This document shows, one piece after another, positions 39,059 to 51,300 of a DNA stretch of 64,000 nt (positions are counted from its first letter, which is position 1; every line of letters begins with the position of its first letter). The translations under genes and the position numbers were made by a program. The notes beneath the pieces are model-generated. The model was given only the letters and a program-made list of their open reading frames with translations. It did not search any database and was not told the DNA's origin. The DNA lies in assembly GCA_029834535.1 (NCBI GenBank), contig JAQMWT010000015.1:33343-97342 (forward strand), in the 5' to 3' direction. Source of the stretch: Chrysophaeum taylorii. Taxonomy: Eukaryota > Sar > Pelagophyceae > Pelagomonadales > Pelagomonadaceae.

Positions 39059-42000
39059 TTACTCGGGGTAGACGACCGCGTCTAAGTATGAGGACTGGGC
39101 CCTTTCTAGGGCGACCGCTGGCGGCGGCGGCGGCGGCAAGGGCCCCGCCTTGGGCGAGTCTTCTTCATCCGAACTCTCTTCCACCGCGAGCTCGATATCT
39201 GATTTTCCTGCCGAAGAGGTCATGCTGCCCACTATGGAATTTAAGTCCACAGCGCCCAGCCGGCGCCAAACATCGAAATGGAAATCTGCGGCCGACTTGA
39301 TGTACTGGTTGACGTCCAGGTCTGTCTCGAGATGCGCGTAGAAAAGCAGCATAACAGGCCCGACGGCAATCGACAGGCCGACGAGAAGTCCCCCGATTCC
39401 AGCTCCGCTCCACTTGGCGCGGAGGTCGCTTTCCATATTGTCTTCCACGTATAGCACGATTGTCAAGAGAAGCATGACCGACAGGATCCCCGACATCAGG
39501 ATGGCGTACTTGTCGTCTAGCGCGAACGGCTTGAGGACAACGTATGCGGCGAAGAAGAAGAGCGAGACGACGTAAGTCGCGCACAGGAGACCGAGCTGGT
39601 TGTCGCTGGGGATCACCGCGGGCAGCACTGCTGTCAGCAGGAGCCGCCGCAGGCACTCGAACGACCTGGTTTAACGTGGAGAAAGGCAAGAACTTGACAA
39701 TTTTAGATATTACCACGCGTTGCGAGAAAACAACAACCCTCGGGAGAGAGACTCTGCGGACGACTCGAACCACCAAAATCGGGGGTCGTAATCGATGAAG
39801 AGAAAGGCAAGGTGGGAAATTTCCTTGTCTTGGAGGTTGCGGGTGCGGACGAGGTCCTCGCCGACGAGGCGTACCGCGGGCACGAGGCGATCGCGCCCAA
39901 GCGAAGTAACATCCTCCAGCCGTCTCGCGCAGGACGCGTGCGCGGTCGCGTATTCGCGAAGCAAGGCTGCGTCCTCTTCCTTCTGCTCCAAGAAGCCATC
40001 CCCGTCCACGTCCTCGAGATCCTGGATGGTGGATTTGGCCTCGTAGCGCTCGTCTCCGTCGCGGCACGCGTCGTCTTCGATGATTCTGTTGGCGAGGTCT
40101 GCGGGATCCGGGTTGATGCGCGAGAGCTCGCGCCAGATCAGGAAAAAAAAGAGCGCGGGCGTCCCCAAAACGTAAACAAAGGTCATGAGGCTCGCGTAGG
40201 CTACGAACCTCGCGTGTCTGCTGCTCTCGCACGACAAGCTATAATCAGCCTCGATCGAGGAACACCTTGTCGCGGTACTTAGAGTGCTCGGGTTCGCCGT
40301 CGCTCCGACGAAACTTGGAGTCGCATCGGAACGTCTTGAAGATGGTGCTCGCGACAGCTGTGTACGCGACATACAAGAGGACGAGCGCGGCCAGAGTAGC
40401 CCAGTTCCGGAGCCGGACGTACGAGAACGGGTGGACCCACGTAGCCACTCGAAACGCGACGTAGACGAGCGCGAGAAGGGCGATAGGCAAAATTGTGGCC
40501 ATCAGCAATTCGTCATAATGATTGATCTTGCGGCATAGTTTTGCCAGCAAGGTGTACACGTTGAGGTTCAAAACGATCCCAAGCTGAGACGCCGTGTTGG
40601 CATAGTGCACGGGGAATCCGACGAACAGAAAACAGCCGTATTCAGAGGTCACGATTTGCCAAAAAACATACAAGATCTTAGCCATCGGGGTAATCCCCCC
40701 ACGCGAGGTCACGCGTTCCACGATGTAGACCCAGCCCTCGCGCACCCGAACAGACATGGCGTCAAAATACTCTGGAGACAACAAGTTCTTGAGGATCACG
40801 TAGGCCACCGCGCACGCGAGGACCGCGCCCGCGACCGAAGAGAAAGCAACAATAGTCTCGCGCTTTGATCTCCGCGAACACACGAGACATGTCCCACTCT
40901 GCTTGTCGAGAAAAGAGTTGCTCTTGCACAGCGCGCACAACGGGCCCCGATGCTTCCCGGTGCACGAATTCGCCTTGACGAGCAAGTCGACGTCGCCCTT
41001 GCAGGCCTCGTGAAAAGGACACGTCCGAATGTTCCAAGAGTAAGGCCCACTTCGCCAATACCCCTCGTCGTCAAGGATGAGCACTGCGCCAGGGTACTCG
41101 TGCTCAGCATTGTCCGAGCGACATTTGGCGTGCTCGGGACAGTCCCTGCACTCTTTGTCTTCGGTATCGACGCTGAATTCGTCGTCAGTCACCATCGCAG
41201 ACAGTGCACATCTCTTTGTCCTCACTGCTCTTTATGTTGATGACTTCGCCGAGCTCACAATTTCGAAGCCGAATGCTGATATTGGCGCTGAAAGTGCGGT
41301 CATCGGCCTCGTAATTGGCCGCGATGGTAACGTTCTGTCCAATTCGAGCCCACACTCTGAGGTTGACCTGATTCCCTACTGTCTCCGTCTCGGCGACGCC
41401 AGCCCTCACGATTAACCTTGTGTTCCCATCGAGGAGGGCACCGCCGTCGACGGGGGTAGTGAGCTCGACCATCGTGCCATCACGGCCGCGCGTCTCGCAG
41501 AGCTGGTTCAGGGCATCGTGCAGTGTGACGGTGATGTTCGACTCAAAATCGACGTTGGACGCTTCGCGGTTCCCGCCATGGCTCATCGACAAGTTTTTGA
41601 GTCCAGACGCAAGCATGGGCCCGTACAACGCAGTTCCCCGAATAAAATCAGGGATCTTAGGCTGTTCGGTCGTCCAGTGGTCAAAATAAGCGACCCCGCC
41701 AGCACCGTTCGGCGACGAGTTGTTGTCGCCGGCGTCGTCCTCCGAAAAGCTCACACGAGCGCCATCAGCGAGAGAGCAGACACCTCCATGGCTCTCCGCC
41801 ATGTTGTTCTCGAATTCGCAGCTGCCAAAGCTCTCGAACAGAGCACCCTCGCCGGTGATGAACATTGCACCACCACTCGACGAGGCGTGATTGTTGACGA
41901 AGGCCGTGTTGTTGGCCTGCAAAATCGCAGCACTTCCCGTGATGTAAGCCCCGCCCCCCTCTACTGCTCGATTCGCATTCAAGAGAACGCTCCCCAGCGC

Positions 42001-45000
42001 GATATCCGCGTCATCAACGTATACAAGGCGCCACCAACATCGTCGGCCGAATTCGAAGAAAATTCAGAATTCTCGACAACACACGCGGATCCGGAAGCAG
42101 CGAACAACACCCCACCTTGGAAAGCCGCATTCTGGCGGGCGCTCACATCGGTCACCAAAAGCGTCGATTCAGAAGCGAGATATACGATTCCCGTATCCGT
42201 CGCCCGATTCTGGATGAACGTCAGTCCAGAAATCGTGCTCGTGACTCCAAAAACGAGCGCGATAGCCCCTCCAATTTGTGCTGAGTGGTTCACAACTATC
42301 GTCGAATTCGCGTCTCCGAAAAAATTCGTTTCTAAAGCAAATGTTCCGAAACCACCGCGAAATTCCGCCGCGTTCTGCTCCGCGCGAAAAAAACGAGCGA
42401 CCGTAATTTCTCCCCCCAGCGAAAAGAAAGCCCCACCGTCTTCAGCATAGTTCTGCGCCGCAATTCAAGACACCATGATGATTGAGCGGTGGCGCACATA
42501 CCTCTGACATTTCGACATTCTCTATTTCGATGGCTGCTCCCTCGCTCGCGTGGACGACGCCGCCGCGCTAGGAGAAGATCCGTCGTAATCACACACAATC
42601 ATTCAAACGCACCAAAGCCGAGTTCTTCGCAAAGGTCGAATTGCTAATATTTGCCGGCGCCGACATCCAAAGGGCTCCTCCTTCCTGCGCGAACAGAAAA
42701 AAGAATATCGTGTGATCGCCACTTCAATTGGAATCGCGTTTTTTTCGCGACGGGCCTCGAATATGTTTGTGGTTCGAGCAGAAGACGACGCTGATTCCGA
42801 TACGATTTCGGCGACATTCAACAAGAATTCGGATGAGGTAATGAGCAGCCCTTCGCTTCCATCGTTCTGATACACGGCGCCACCCTGTTCATCATCATCA
42901 AACGGTGGTGGGTGTTACGAAACTTAGGATTCGAGCACGTTACATCCCCGCCGCCGCCACAGTCTGCTGCTGCTGGGGAACTTTCTTTGCACACAGAGAC
43001 ACACGTATATTCCCGAGTTGCCCGTAAAATTGCAGTCGATAATAGCACCGTGCTCGCTGTGCCAGAAGCTAACGGCACCCCCCCGTGCGCGCGCGCGACT
43101 AACGCCAACGCAAGAACACATATACCGTGGGGGTCGACGGCACACAACAGGGAACAAACGTAAGGCGGACGCGGCAGCTGGTTCGTTTGATGATGGTCCG
43201 CCAACATTGAAGGTGATGGTACTTGCGTTTAGGGTCATCGAATCGCAGAATTATTCGATCCATAGAGCACCTCCCTAAAAAAACCACGCGATGGGCGGGA
43301 TGGTTGCTGGATGGTTGCGATTCAAGCGGTGACACGACACACAATAATGTCGGAAGTCGCACAACCGCCGACGCTAAAAGGCTGCTGCTGGAGAGACTCA
43401 CGCCTTCAGAAGCCTCGTTCGCATGAAATACGCCGGAAACTGTCACCAAGCCACAATCGTTCGTATAAACGGCACCCCCCCGAACCAACAACATCACGTT
43501 GTACTATGATAAAACAAAGCGAACACAGACGTCAAAAAAGAATCAGCGTACTCGGACGCGGATGCGAACCCATCCTCCAGTTGCCGTGTTGTACGCGAAA
43601 AATCCCGCATCAATGCTCAACGAGTCGCTCGCATCGCCGACAACGACACCACCACCTTTCTGCGCGCCGCGACACCGATAAGAATCACAGCTCCTCCTCA
43701 CTAAATGTTGACGCTGGAAGGCAACGCTACCCATTGCAACATTGCCAACGAAAGCGCCGCTTTTTATCATCATTGAGTCGCTGTAAAAATTGTACGCCAC
43801 GCCGCCGTTGTATGCAGCAACGTTTGCTTCGAAGATACCAGACTCAACGCGCATGTCATCGGATTCGTAATTGTAAACAACTGCCCCATTCACAGAAACA
43901 AGATTATGGGTGAATATGCCGCCGGCAATGCGCATCCCACTCGTGTAGTAGTTGTAAACGACGCCACCCGGAGCGCGTAGCCTCCTCCTCCAGACGACCT
44001 TTTTCTGACGCCGGAGGGTACCCGTTCAGCCGATTTATTCGCAAAGTAGCCAGACTGGATAGTCGCGACGTCGCTCTCAGCTGTATAGACTACGCCCCCC
44101 ATCTGTAACAAAAAACAATGGCATCAAACAAACACGGACATCGCCGATGCTTACGGATATTGCCGTATTGTTTCGAAAATTTCCATCGAGTATCGTGAGA
44201 TTTCCTTTCCAGTGATAAATAACTCCGCCAGAAGAGGTTGCCTTGTTGTTTATCGCAGTGCAATTCTCCAAGATTATCTCGCTTTCTTCCGAATAGATGG
44301 CCCCGCCATTATCCGCGACCGCGTTGACGAGCCCGACGTTCTCGAGATGAAGATAGGCATTCGGTCCAACATAGAAAAGTTGGCGCCTATTTTAACATCA
44401 ACACGGCACAACAACAAAAGGGACGCTGGGATGCGTGCTGAAAAAGGCCGTCGAAGTAAGGGGTTTCACCGACTCCTCCTCGGATGGTGACGTTTGCGGT
44501 AACGGTGATCGTCTCGTCGAAGTAGTAGACGGTAGAGTTTCCCGGGACAAGAACGACCACATCACCACTCTCAACTTGGTTTTTGAGGTTGGCGAACTGG
44601 ACTGCACTCGTGGTCGTCGGGGCGAGAATCGTGGGCGTGGGGGATGTGGTTGGACTAGCCGTTTTTGGTGGATCGACGAGGCTCGCGTTGTTGCCAAGCG
44701 ACGACGCGACGAACCATTCAGAGAACGGCGCGTCGCGAGATAATATCGACCCGAACGTCCACGAGATTTGGGTTGGTTTCTCTCCCTCGGTGACGGTGAG
44801 CTTGTAGTACGAGCCGTCGTTAAGGCAGACGAGGTGCGTCTCCTGGTACCCGTCGACCAAGGTGCCATTTATGATGGTCGCGCCCTCGGCGTCCTGAACG
44901 CCGTACCGCGCGTCGTTCCAGCCGTCGCCGTTCGAATCTCTCATCGTAAAATTCAGGCACACGCGCTCCTCCTCCCCCACCTCATCGAGCTGTCGGCGGC

Positions 45001-45374
45001 GGGAGGCACGCGCACTCCGCGCACGCGCACCCGGTCGCTGCTGCTTGGAAGTCTGGACGCGTCGTGCCGGCGTCCGCGCAGGAAACAACACACCCGCTAG
45101 GTCCTCGTTGTCGTCGTGCGCCGAAGTCAAGCGTCTGCTCATCAGTCCATCTATGGTCGCTCATTCGTCGCACTCCACTTTCACCCTTGGTCCGGAACGA
45201 CGCACCGCCTCTGCCAACGAGTAGCAGCCCTCGAGCTTCGTTCTGAGGAACCGCATGATGCACCTTAAGGGGGGACCCGCCATCACCCAAAGCCGCGAAG
45301 CGTGCGCCGCCCTCGGTCTTTCGTGCTCCAACGTCCGACCACCAAATCACGGCGAATGCCAAGATCTTGGCCAT
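39059..45374 (-). pseudogene. Receptor copy B: tandem paralogue of copy A with at least five frame breaks
   Basis: The same exon order, splice positions and domains as copy A can be followed: ATG at 45374 (MAKILAFAVIWWSD), GDGWN domain, Pmp repeats in separate exons, Cys-rich domain, TM region, and last exon 39059..39665 starting at the equivalent CAG|GTCGTTCGAG junction. Relative to A, the frame is lost near 45000 (+1), 44395 (a 20-nt loss that also exposes a TAG), 42015 (+1), 41185 (+4) and 40250 (+4, a CGAT duplication). The two coding minisatellites of A are absent. The Pro-rich cytosolic tail differs from A's. Either B is a pseudogene or some breaks are assembly errors; the 4-nt and 20-nt changes are hard to blame on homopolymer errors. 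Confidence 0.75.
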
Positions 45375-45994
45375 GCTCGATTTTCTTGAGCTTGGGAGTC
45401 GAGTGCAACTCGTCGAGGAGTGACGACGACTAAGAAGTACCGGCATTGATTTCAACAATTTCTTTTCTTAATCACATCTATCGAGTTGGGACTGCTCTTT
45501 TTGGAGAGTATATTTATTGTCTGAAACGGCAACCGCCGACGAAGTTGGGATGCACTCTGCTTCGGTGGGACAAGAGAAAGAAAGTACACGAAAAAAAAAA
45601 GAGCTTTTTGCTTGCTTGAAAGTGTGAAACAGCATCAACCAAACGATTCCATCATCATCGCGTCCACTCTCGCTCCTGGGAGGGCTTCAACTGCTCGATA
45701 ACAGCACCCCGAGAGCATACATACAATTGCTCAGAAGCCAAGCCTGATGGCAGGGGGCGGATAATGCAAAAGCAGAACATGGGGAGGTGTTGAGCCAAAA
45801 TGACGCAGGAGTGCGCGTTGGCCTCACAATAACCTGTATGTCTGCTGACAGGACGTGATGTGCATCACAACTACAGGCAGGTAGAAGGAGGGTCGCGACG
45901 GCGCGGAGCGAGTCGTATTGGGCCATGGGGTTAAAACCCGCAGCATGGAGAGTGAAAGCCGCATCGTCGTCGTCGTCGTCGTCGAGCAGGGGGA
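45375..45994. other. Spacer without a gene
   Basis: A poly-A tract (~45590) and a CGT repeat (45963-45983) are visible. This is the upstream flank of receptor copy B and the downstream flank of the next minus-strand gene. Confidence 0.4.
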
Positions 45995-46698
45995 TCAATC
46001 ATCAAAGATGCAGAATTTGTAAGAGTGAACGCACTCGTCGTCGTCGTTGGTGGTCAGGAGGTTGCGGCGGCTGGCTTCTTCCTCGTGTGCGCAGTACTCG
46101 TGGCAGAGCTCGTCCTCCTCGCAATCTTCGTCTTTCTCGCACGTGGTCGCTTCCTTGCTCTCAATGTTGATGGACGTCCATTTCGGGTTGTTTTTTATTT
46201 TGGTGTAGAGAGTACCGTCGCCGACGCTTTGAACGGCGCGAGCGTACTTTCTCGGGTCGAATTGATCTAAGATCTCCTCGTAGTTCTCGGGGACGGGGTC
46301 GAGGAGGATGTAGGACGTGGCGTTCATCGTCAAATTCCAATCGACCGAATTCAAAAAGTCGTTGTAGTAGTACGTAAGGCGCCGGTCGCCGTCGGAAGCA
46401 CGCCCGCTTTGGGAGCCTTCATCGTTCTCTACCTGAAAGCACTCCTCCGCGGCCCCATTGCTTTCTGCCAGGCGGCGGCGGCGGCGGTACTGATTTTTGC
46501 CAAAGAGGACGTCAAAGATCACGGTGGCCCAGGAAAAAAAGTTCGTGTCTTTTCATAGAACGACAAGGCGAACTCGGTTATCGTAATCTGAACCTTGAAC
46601 TCGTCCGAGGGGAGAACCGAGCGAACGGTCACCGCGTCGATCCTCGTGGTGCCGCTGGCCACGCCGACGGTGAGCGCAAACCACACGACGGAAATCAT
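45995..46698 (-). CDS. Small secreted Cys-rich protein, one frame break in a T7 run
   Basis: The ATG at 46698 starts a signal peptide (MISVVWFALTVGVASG). After ~50 residues the frame must change at the homopolymer near 46540 (T7 on the minus strand) to continue into a second frame ending at 45995. One extra T would join FYEKT...TFF to SWATVIFDVLFG smoothly, giving ~235 residues. A dibasic RRRRR site follows, then a domain with Asn-glycosylation-type motifs (NLTMNATS). The C-terminus has a Cys cluster (CEKDEDCEEDELCHEYC) resembling a disulfide-rich repeat. The function is unknown. A small intron there is possible, but no GT-AG pair fits well. Confidence 0.5.
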
Positions 46699-48386
46699 GT
46701 TGCTCCTAGTTTCTCGGTCTTCTGAAAGGAACTCGTCGTCGACTGTTCGGCCGACAGCGACTTCAAGGATACGAATGAAGAATTTTTTTTTCGGACGATA
46801 TATCAATCGGACGACTCCCGGAATCATCCTGCGGCTGGACACCCACCAATAAAAAACGCCGACCGTACATGTTGTTCGAAAAACGGGGGTTGTTCAAGTT
46901 GTGCGTATATTGGGGCTTTGGACCGTAGACAAGAGGGGGGGGAGGAGAAAAGTGCGCAGCACCTTAGATTGTCGGGGGTCAGAGCGTCGAGCGGAAAGGA
47001 GCACTGTGGTGAGTAGAAGGAAAAGGACGGTGACGCAAGCCGATTGTAGGGGACGGCCACGCGCTAGGCTAACCGTCCGTGCGCCGGTGCAGGGGCCCGG
47101 TGTCTCCCGTTGGCGTTCGTGTGTAAGCGTCTTGGCGCTCCCTGAAGAGTGTATTGGCGCTCCCTGAAGTGTGCCTGCGCGCAAAGCCGTTGCTGGAGGT
47201 CGGCGGCGGCTGCACCGCCTTCGACGTGCTGGAGGCCCGCTAGAAGGAGACGGGCACGCTCGCGATGCACCGCGACGGAGAGAAGCCGCTAGAGGCGCGT
47301 TGTCGTCCGAGTGGCTGCCGCGAGGGAAGGAGCACCTTCCTCGAGGCCAGTGTTGACGCCAATTTTTTTTGACGGGCAACACGGTGGAGGAGACCATGTA
47401 GGTTGTCACTACCCTCCGCGAAATTGCCTACAACAAAGCCCAGCACGGGCCCAAACTCCGCGAGGCGGAAACCCGGAACGAAATTCCCCGCGAGGCTAAA
47501 ATTTCCTGTCGGCGCACGCAGCGTGCGCAACGTATTCGCGTTCGATGTCGTTGGCCCGTTGCTTGTCGACCGGGCTCGGGGTGCCAAAATTCGCGGCGAC
47601 GATCGACGTTAGTGGTCGGATACCAAGACGATCGTTTTTTTGATGACCTCGTCGAGGCGGAGACCGCCCGGAGTAGGCGTTCCCGGTGGCTCCGCGATAG
47701 AAACGTCAGGAACGAGCCTCGACGTGGACTCGAAAGAACGGAAAGCACGCCGGGCGAGGGGTGCAATTCCAAAACAAGCCCGAAGGCTCGACCGCGCGCC
47801 GGAACCCCCCCTCGCGCACGAGGCCACTCAACGCGTAAAGCACCGAGTCGTGCACGCAGGACAGAGCTCCCCGTTGTGGTTGACCAAGCGGTTGTCCGCG
47901 AGCAAGACGTTGCCGTACGGGTGTTCGAGAACGCGCTGCGCTTGTCGCCAAGAATGCCACGCCCGGACAGAGGTACGCAGCCCGGCGACGGTAGCCCGAG
48001 GAAACGGCTTCCCCGAAGTTACGCGCTGTTCGAGAATGCCAGATATATCACGAAGGCCATATCGCCACCCACGTGGTGGGAGAGCTTGTCGGCGCACAGG
48101 AAGGACGCCTTGCGGACGCCACGCGCTGAGATAGCACGAAGGTCAAGGCGCTCGACGCGAAGAGCCTCGCGTTGTCTCGTCACACGACCCGCAGCACCTT
48201 CCCGTACGGCGCTCCGGCCGATATGCGTGTCAATGCCCCGCGCATTGTACCGGTGCGGCCAACGGCCCATCGTCAGGCAACCCGGCATCCGCCTGCAAAC
48301 GGCTCCAAGCGCCACAGAAAAGAAAAGAAAAGAAAAGCGCGGGCCAGCAAGGACGTTGGTTGGGACGCCGCGAGGGTCGCGAAGCG
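46699..48386. other. Repeat-derived, non-genic sequence
   Basis: Only short frames without ATG-consistent products are present. A block at ~46957-47010 (CAGCACCTTAGATTG...) resembles the GCAGCTTAGATTGG block of the 14-18 kb array. Minus-strand fragments at 47.8-48.3 kb may be the downstream part of the reverse-transcriptase relic. An AAAAG repeat lies at ~48315-48336. Confidence 0.4.
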
Positions 48387-49952
48387 CTAGTCCATGTTGC
48401 CTGCATCGAAAGAGCTAGGCCCCAGCAAGGGCGCGAGCGGCTCGCAGAAGCCGCGCACTGTGCCGCCCATGGCCGGAGAGCGGCTGAGCATGCGGGGGAG
48501 GACCGCACGGGCGGTCCCGGCGAAAGCCGCATCGAAAGCGACATGATTCGCAGGCCGCGCAACCGACTGGGTAAACGCAGGCGGCGCGTCCGCAGCCACA
48601 ATATCGCCGGCAGGGCCCAGCGCCGCGCGATAGGCGTCGAGGGCCGCGGTGTCAAAACGGGCGAGGGCTGCGCACGAATTGGCAGGCGTTCTGGGTAATG
48701 TGGTCAGCAAGAGAGATAGATAGCACCGTAGTACGTGGCAGCAGTATGGGCGGCACGGCGCGAGCGCGACGCGAGCGCGCGTTGAATAGTTTCAATAGTA
48801 TTGCCCGTCTTGTCGGTTTTCTCGCTCGCGTCTTGCCGAGCAAACGACGGGGTGCCAACCGCGATGCCGCCAATCGTGATTCCCTCGCTCGCGACCCTAA
48901 TGCCGCGGAGACTTCGAAACGAACAGCCGCCCTCTGCGCGCCATTCCACTAGATTCTGGACGGAGGGGTCGTCCAAAAAGACGCGAAGACCCTGGGCCGG
49001 ACGGACTCGTCCAGCCGAAGTGCAGCGTTGCGTACCTTGATCTCCTCACCATACGCCAGAGCTGCCAGCACAGCGTCGCGTGGGGGGCCAGCCAGGACGC
49101 AGTCATCGAAGAAAAAACGGCCACGAGCCTCGAGCGGGCGGAGTCGGTCGTCTGAAGCCTTTCTGCTCGGGGTAGGCAGCCACCGCGCATACAGCCTGAA
49201 GGTTGGCATGCCCCCTGGCGTCCGCCATTCTCAGAACGGAAGGAGGCAAAGTCGCCGTCAAGAACTATGGGGGAAACGGGCGCCAACTCGGCCTCTGCTG
49301 CGAGGCGCCCGAGCGACGCAAGATTGCTGCGTAGCACAGCTGTATCGCAGTTTCGCGTTCGATGCGGTCGAAGCAGTTCTCCTCATCGAGCTTGATGATG
49401 GAACGTAGCTCCAACAAAGAGCGCAGTCCAAATATAAACTGAGAGAAGAGGCACGCCGACGCTCCACTGAAAATTGGATAACAACAAGTGCGGCAGGATC
49501 GTCACGGATTTGTAACGCGAAAGCGCGGCCAGTAGCTCTCGCGCGCGCGCAACCCATCGCAATAGGACACGCGTCCGGCACCGCGTCCGGGAACTCGAAA
49601 GGCTTCTTCAAGAGCGTCATCAGGAGGCTGGTACCCACGTGGCTGTAGTACCAGGCGGGAAGCTCGCCGCAGTCTCGTTTACGAGAGGCACGAATGACGG
49701 GCATTCGGGCAGGGGAAATTATTCGTACGCCAGGCCGGAGAGATGTTCGTTCCGGAGCCCTGCGGGCCCGATACCGCCTTCGGTGGCAAGCGGCGATAAA
49801 TCTCGGTAAGGTCGAGGACAATACGCGGCGCGGAGCCGCGATCGACGCCCCCCCCAATCATCGACGGTCGATAGCGCGCGACGGGTGTTTTTTAGCTGCC
49901 ATCTTGGCGATAACGCGGGCAAAGCTGGCCTTGGCGACGCCCAAACTGACAA
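48387..49952 (-). pseudogene. Degenerate retroelement reverse transcriptase
   Basis: Conserved reverse-transcriptase blocks can be read in order on the minus strand across shifting frames: LATEGGIGPAGLRNEHL (~49.75 kb), a CPIAMG segment (~49.55 kb), KLDEENCFDRIERE (~49.36 kb, the first catalytic Asp region), a FFFDDCVLAGPP box (~49.1 kb, the YxDD equivalent), then ALDAYRAALGPAGD-type downstream sequence (~48.6 kb). Stops and frame shifts rule out function. The GPSGLRNEHL-type motif is typical of non-LTR-like RTs found in algal genomes; the exact clade is not determinable by eye. Confidence 0.55.
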
Positions 49953-51130
49953 TAAGCGCGACGGCCTTTCCCAACTGACCGGATGAATGAGGTTGATGAC
50001 CGTGGTCAGATCGTGGGGCGGCGGTGCGCGCGCGCGCTATCCACGTCACGGACGAAGCAGTCGAAGACACGCTCGTAGTCCCGACGTTCCCACGCGTCAA
50101 AGCGGGCCGTGACAGCCGCGAGACCGCGCTCGCCCCCGCGAACCGACCTTTAAGAAGAAGAGGAAGTGCGCGACAGTCGGCCACTTGATAGCCCGCGAAC
50201 GCTCCAATCGTCGGCCGCGTCCTTCCATCGCCGCGTTACGTCGACCTCGAGCGTACTGCGACGTCGGGATGGCACGGGTTCACATTCGCCGCGAGGGGGA
50301 GGACATGGAGCTGGTCCAGGTCGAGCTCGTCCACAACCGACCTGAGATTCGTAGGATCCAGTCGTGCCATACGGGGCGGGGGCGAACGTGCCGCGCGAAG
50401 ATGATGCGTCTGGGCCGCAGCAGTGGCAGCAGCGCGGTCTGCCATGGCCGTACTTGCGCGGCCACGGCAATGTCGGCGGCGTCGGCCGCCGCCGCAGCAC
50501 GATCTCGCCGCGCCTCCGCCTCCGCTTCTGTTGCGGCGGCCGCCGCATCGGCCGCAGTTCGAGCATCTTCCGCGCGAGCTGCCGCTTAAGCCGCCACCGC
50601 CGCCGGGTCGAGAGCTGACTGTCGCTGCCCTGTGCCTCTAGACCCTGACCGGCCAGGATGTGGCAGTGGAGGTGGCGGTGAAGCAGGGTGGCTGCGCGTA
50701 CTCCGACCGTGCGCGCGCGCGAACGAGTCGTAGCGCTCCTTACGGCATTGCGCAAAAGGCGCCTGCCGGCGTACTCCTGATCCACAGCTTCAGAGCGCTC
50801 CCGGGCCTATGCGACCGCAGCAGAAAAAGCGGCTTCATTGTCCGTGGCGAAGGTGCCTCCTAGTGGCGCGTAGCGAGCAGCGACACCCTCAATCAAAACA
50901 TTGGCAGGGTTGAGGGAGGCGAACACCTTCTGGGCCTTGTACTCTTGGAACACCGAGAATCGAGCCGCGGCCGCCCCATCGATGGCCATGCGCACAATCC
51001 ACGCAGGCCTTGCGGAATTCGGCGTTCGCCCGAGTCGACGAAGTAAGTATCCCGAGCACAGCTCGGGCGTGACTCCCATAATAGAAAAAAAAAGCAACGT
51101 CGAGCAGAGCGTGCGCTGATCGAAGCAGCT
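49953..51130 (-). pseudogene. Probable upstream part of the same retroelement relic
   Basis: Minus-strand frames contain a GKAVALIVSLGVAKASFARV-like helical segment (~49.9 kb) and a Cys/His-containing stretch CHCCGPDASS (~50.4 kb). These fit the region upstream of an RT, but no domain can be named with confidence. Confidence 0.3.
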
Positions 51131-51300
51131 GGCTGGGTTTTTTTAGGAGTAAACTCAAAGGTTAGCGAACGTACGCTGATCAAAGCAGCTTAGATTGGCG
51201 GGGGCGACTCTCACGTCGAGCTGAAATGAGAGTGGGGTGTTAGGAGGACGGCAAGGCGTCATCCTAACCGTCTGTCCGGGCGCCGCCAGGGACAGCTGGG
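51100..51300 (+). repeat. Dispersed copy of the ~100-bp block found in the 14-18 kb array
   Basis: AAACTCAAAGGTTAGCG (~51151) followed by GATCAAAGCAGCTTAGATTG (~51178) is the same block, in the same orientation, as in each array unit (for example 16792-16840). A weaker copy of the second half lies at ~46957. The two non-array copies bracket the reverse-transcriptase relic. Confidence 0.7.

Noticed and set aside
49258-49857. A 199-codon minus ORF as an intact protein
   Set aside because: It mixes reverse-transcriptase blocks from different frames and lacks catalytic continuity, so it is part of the RT relic.
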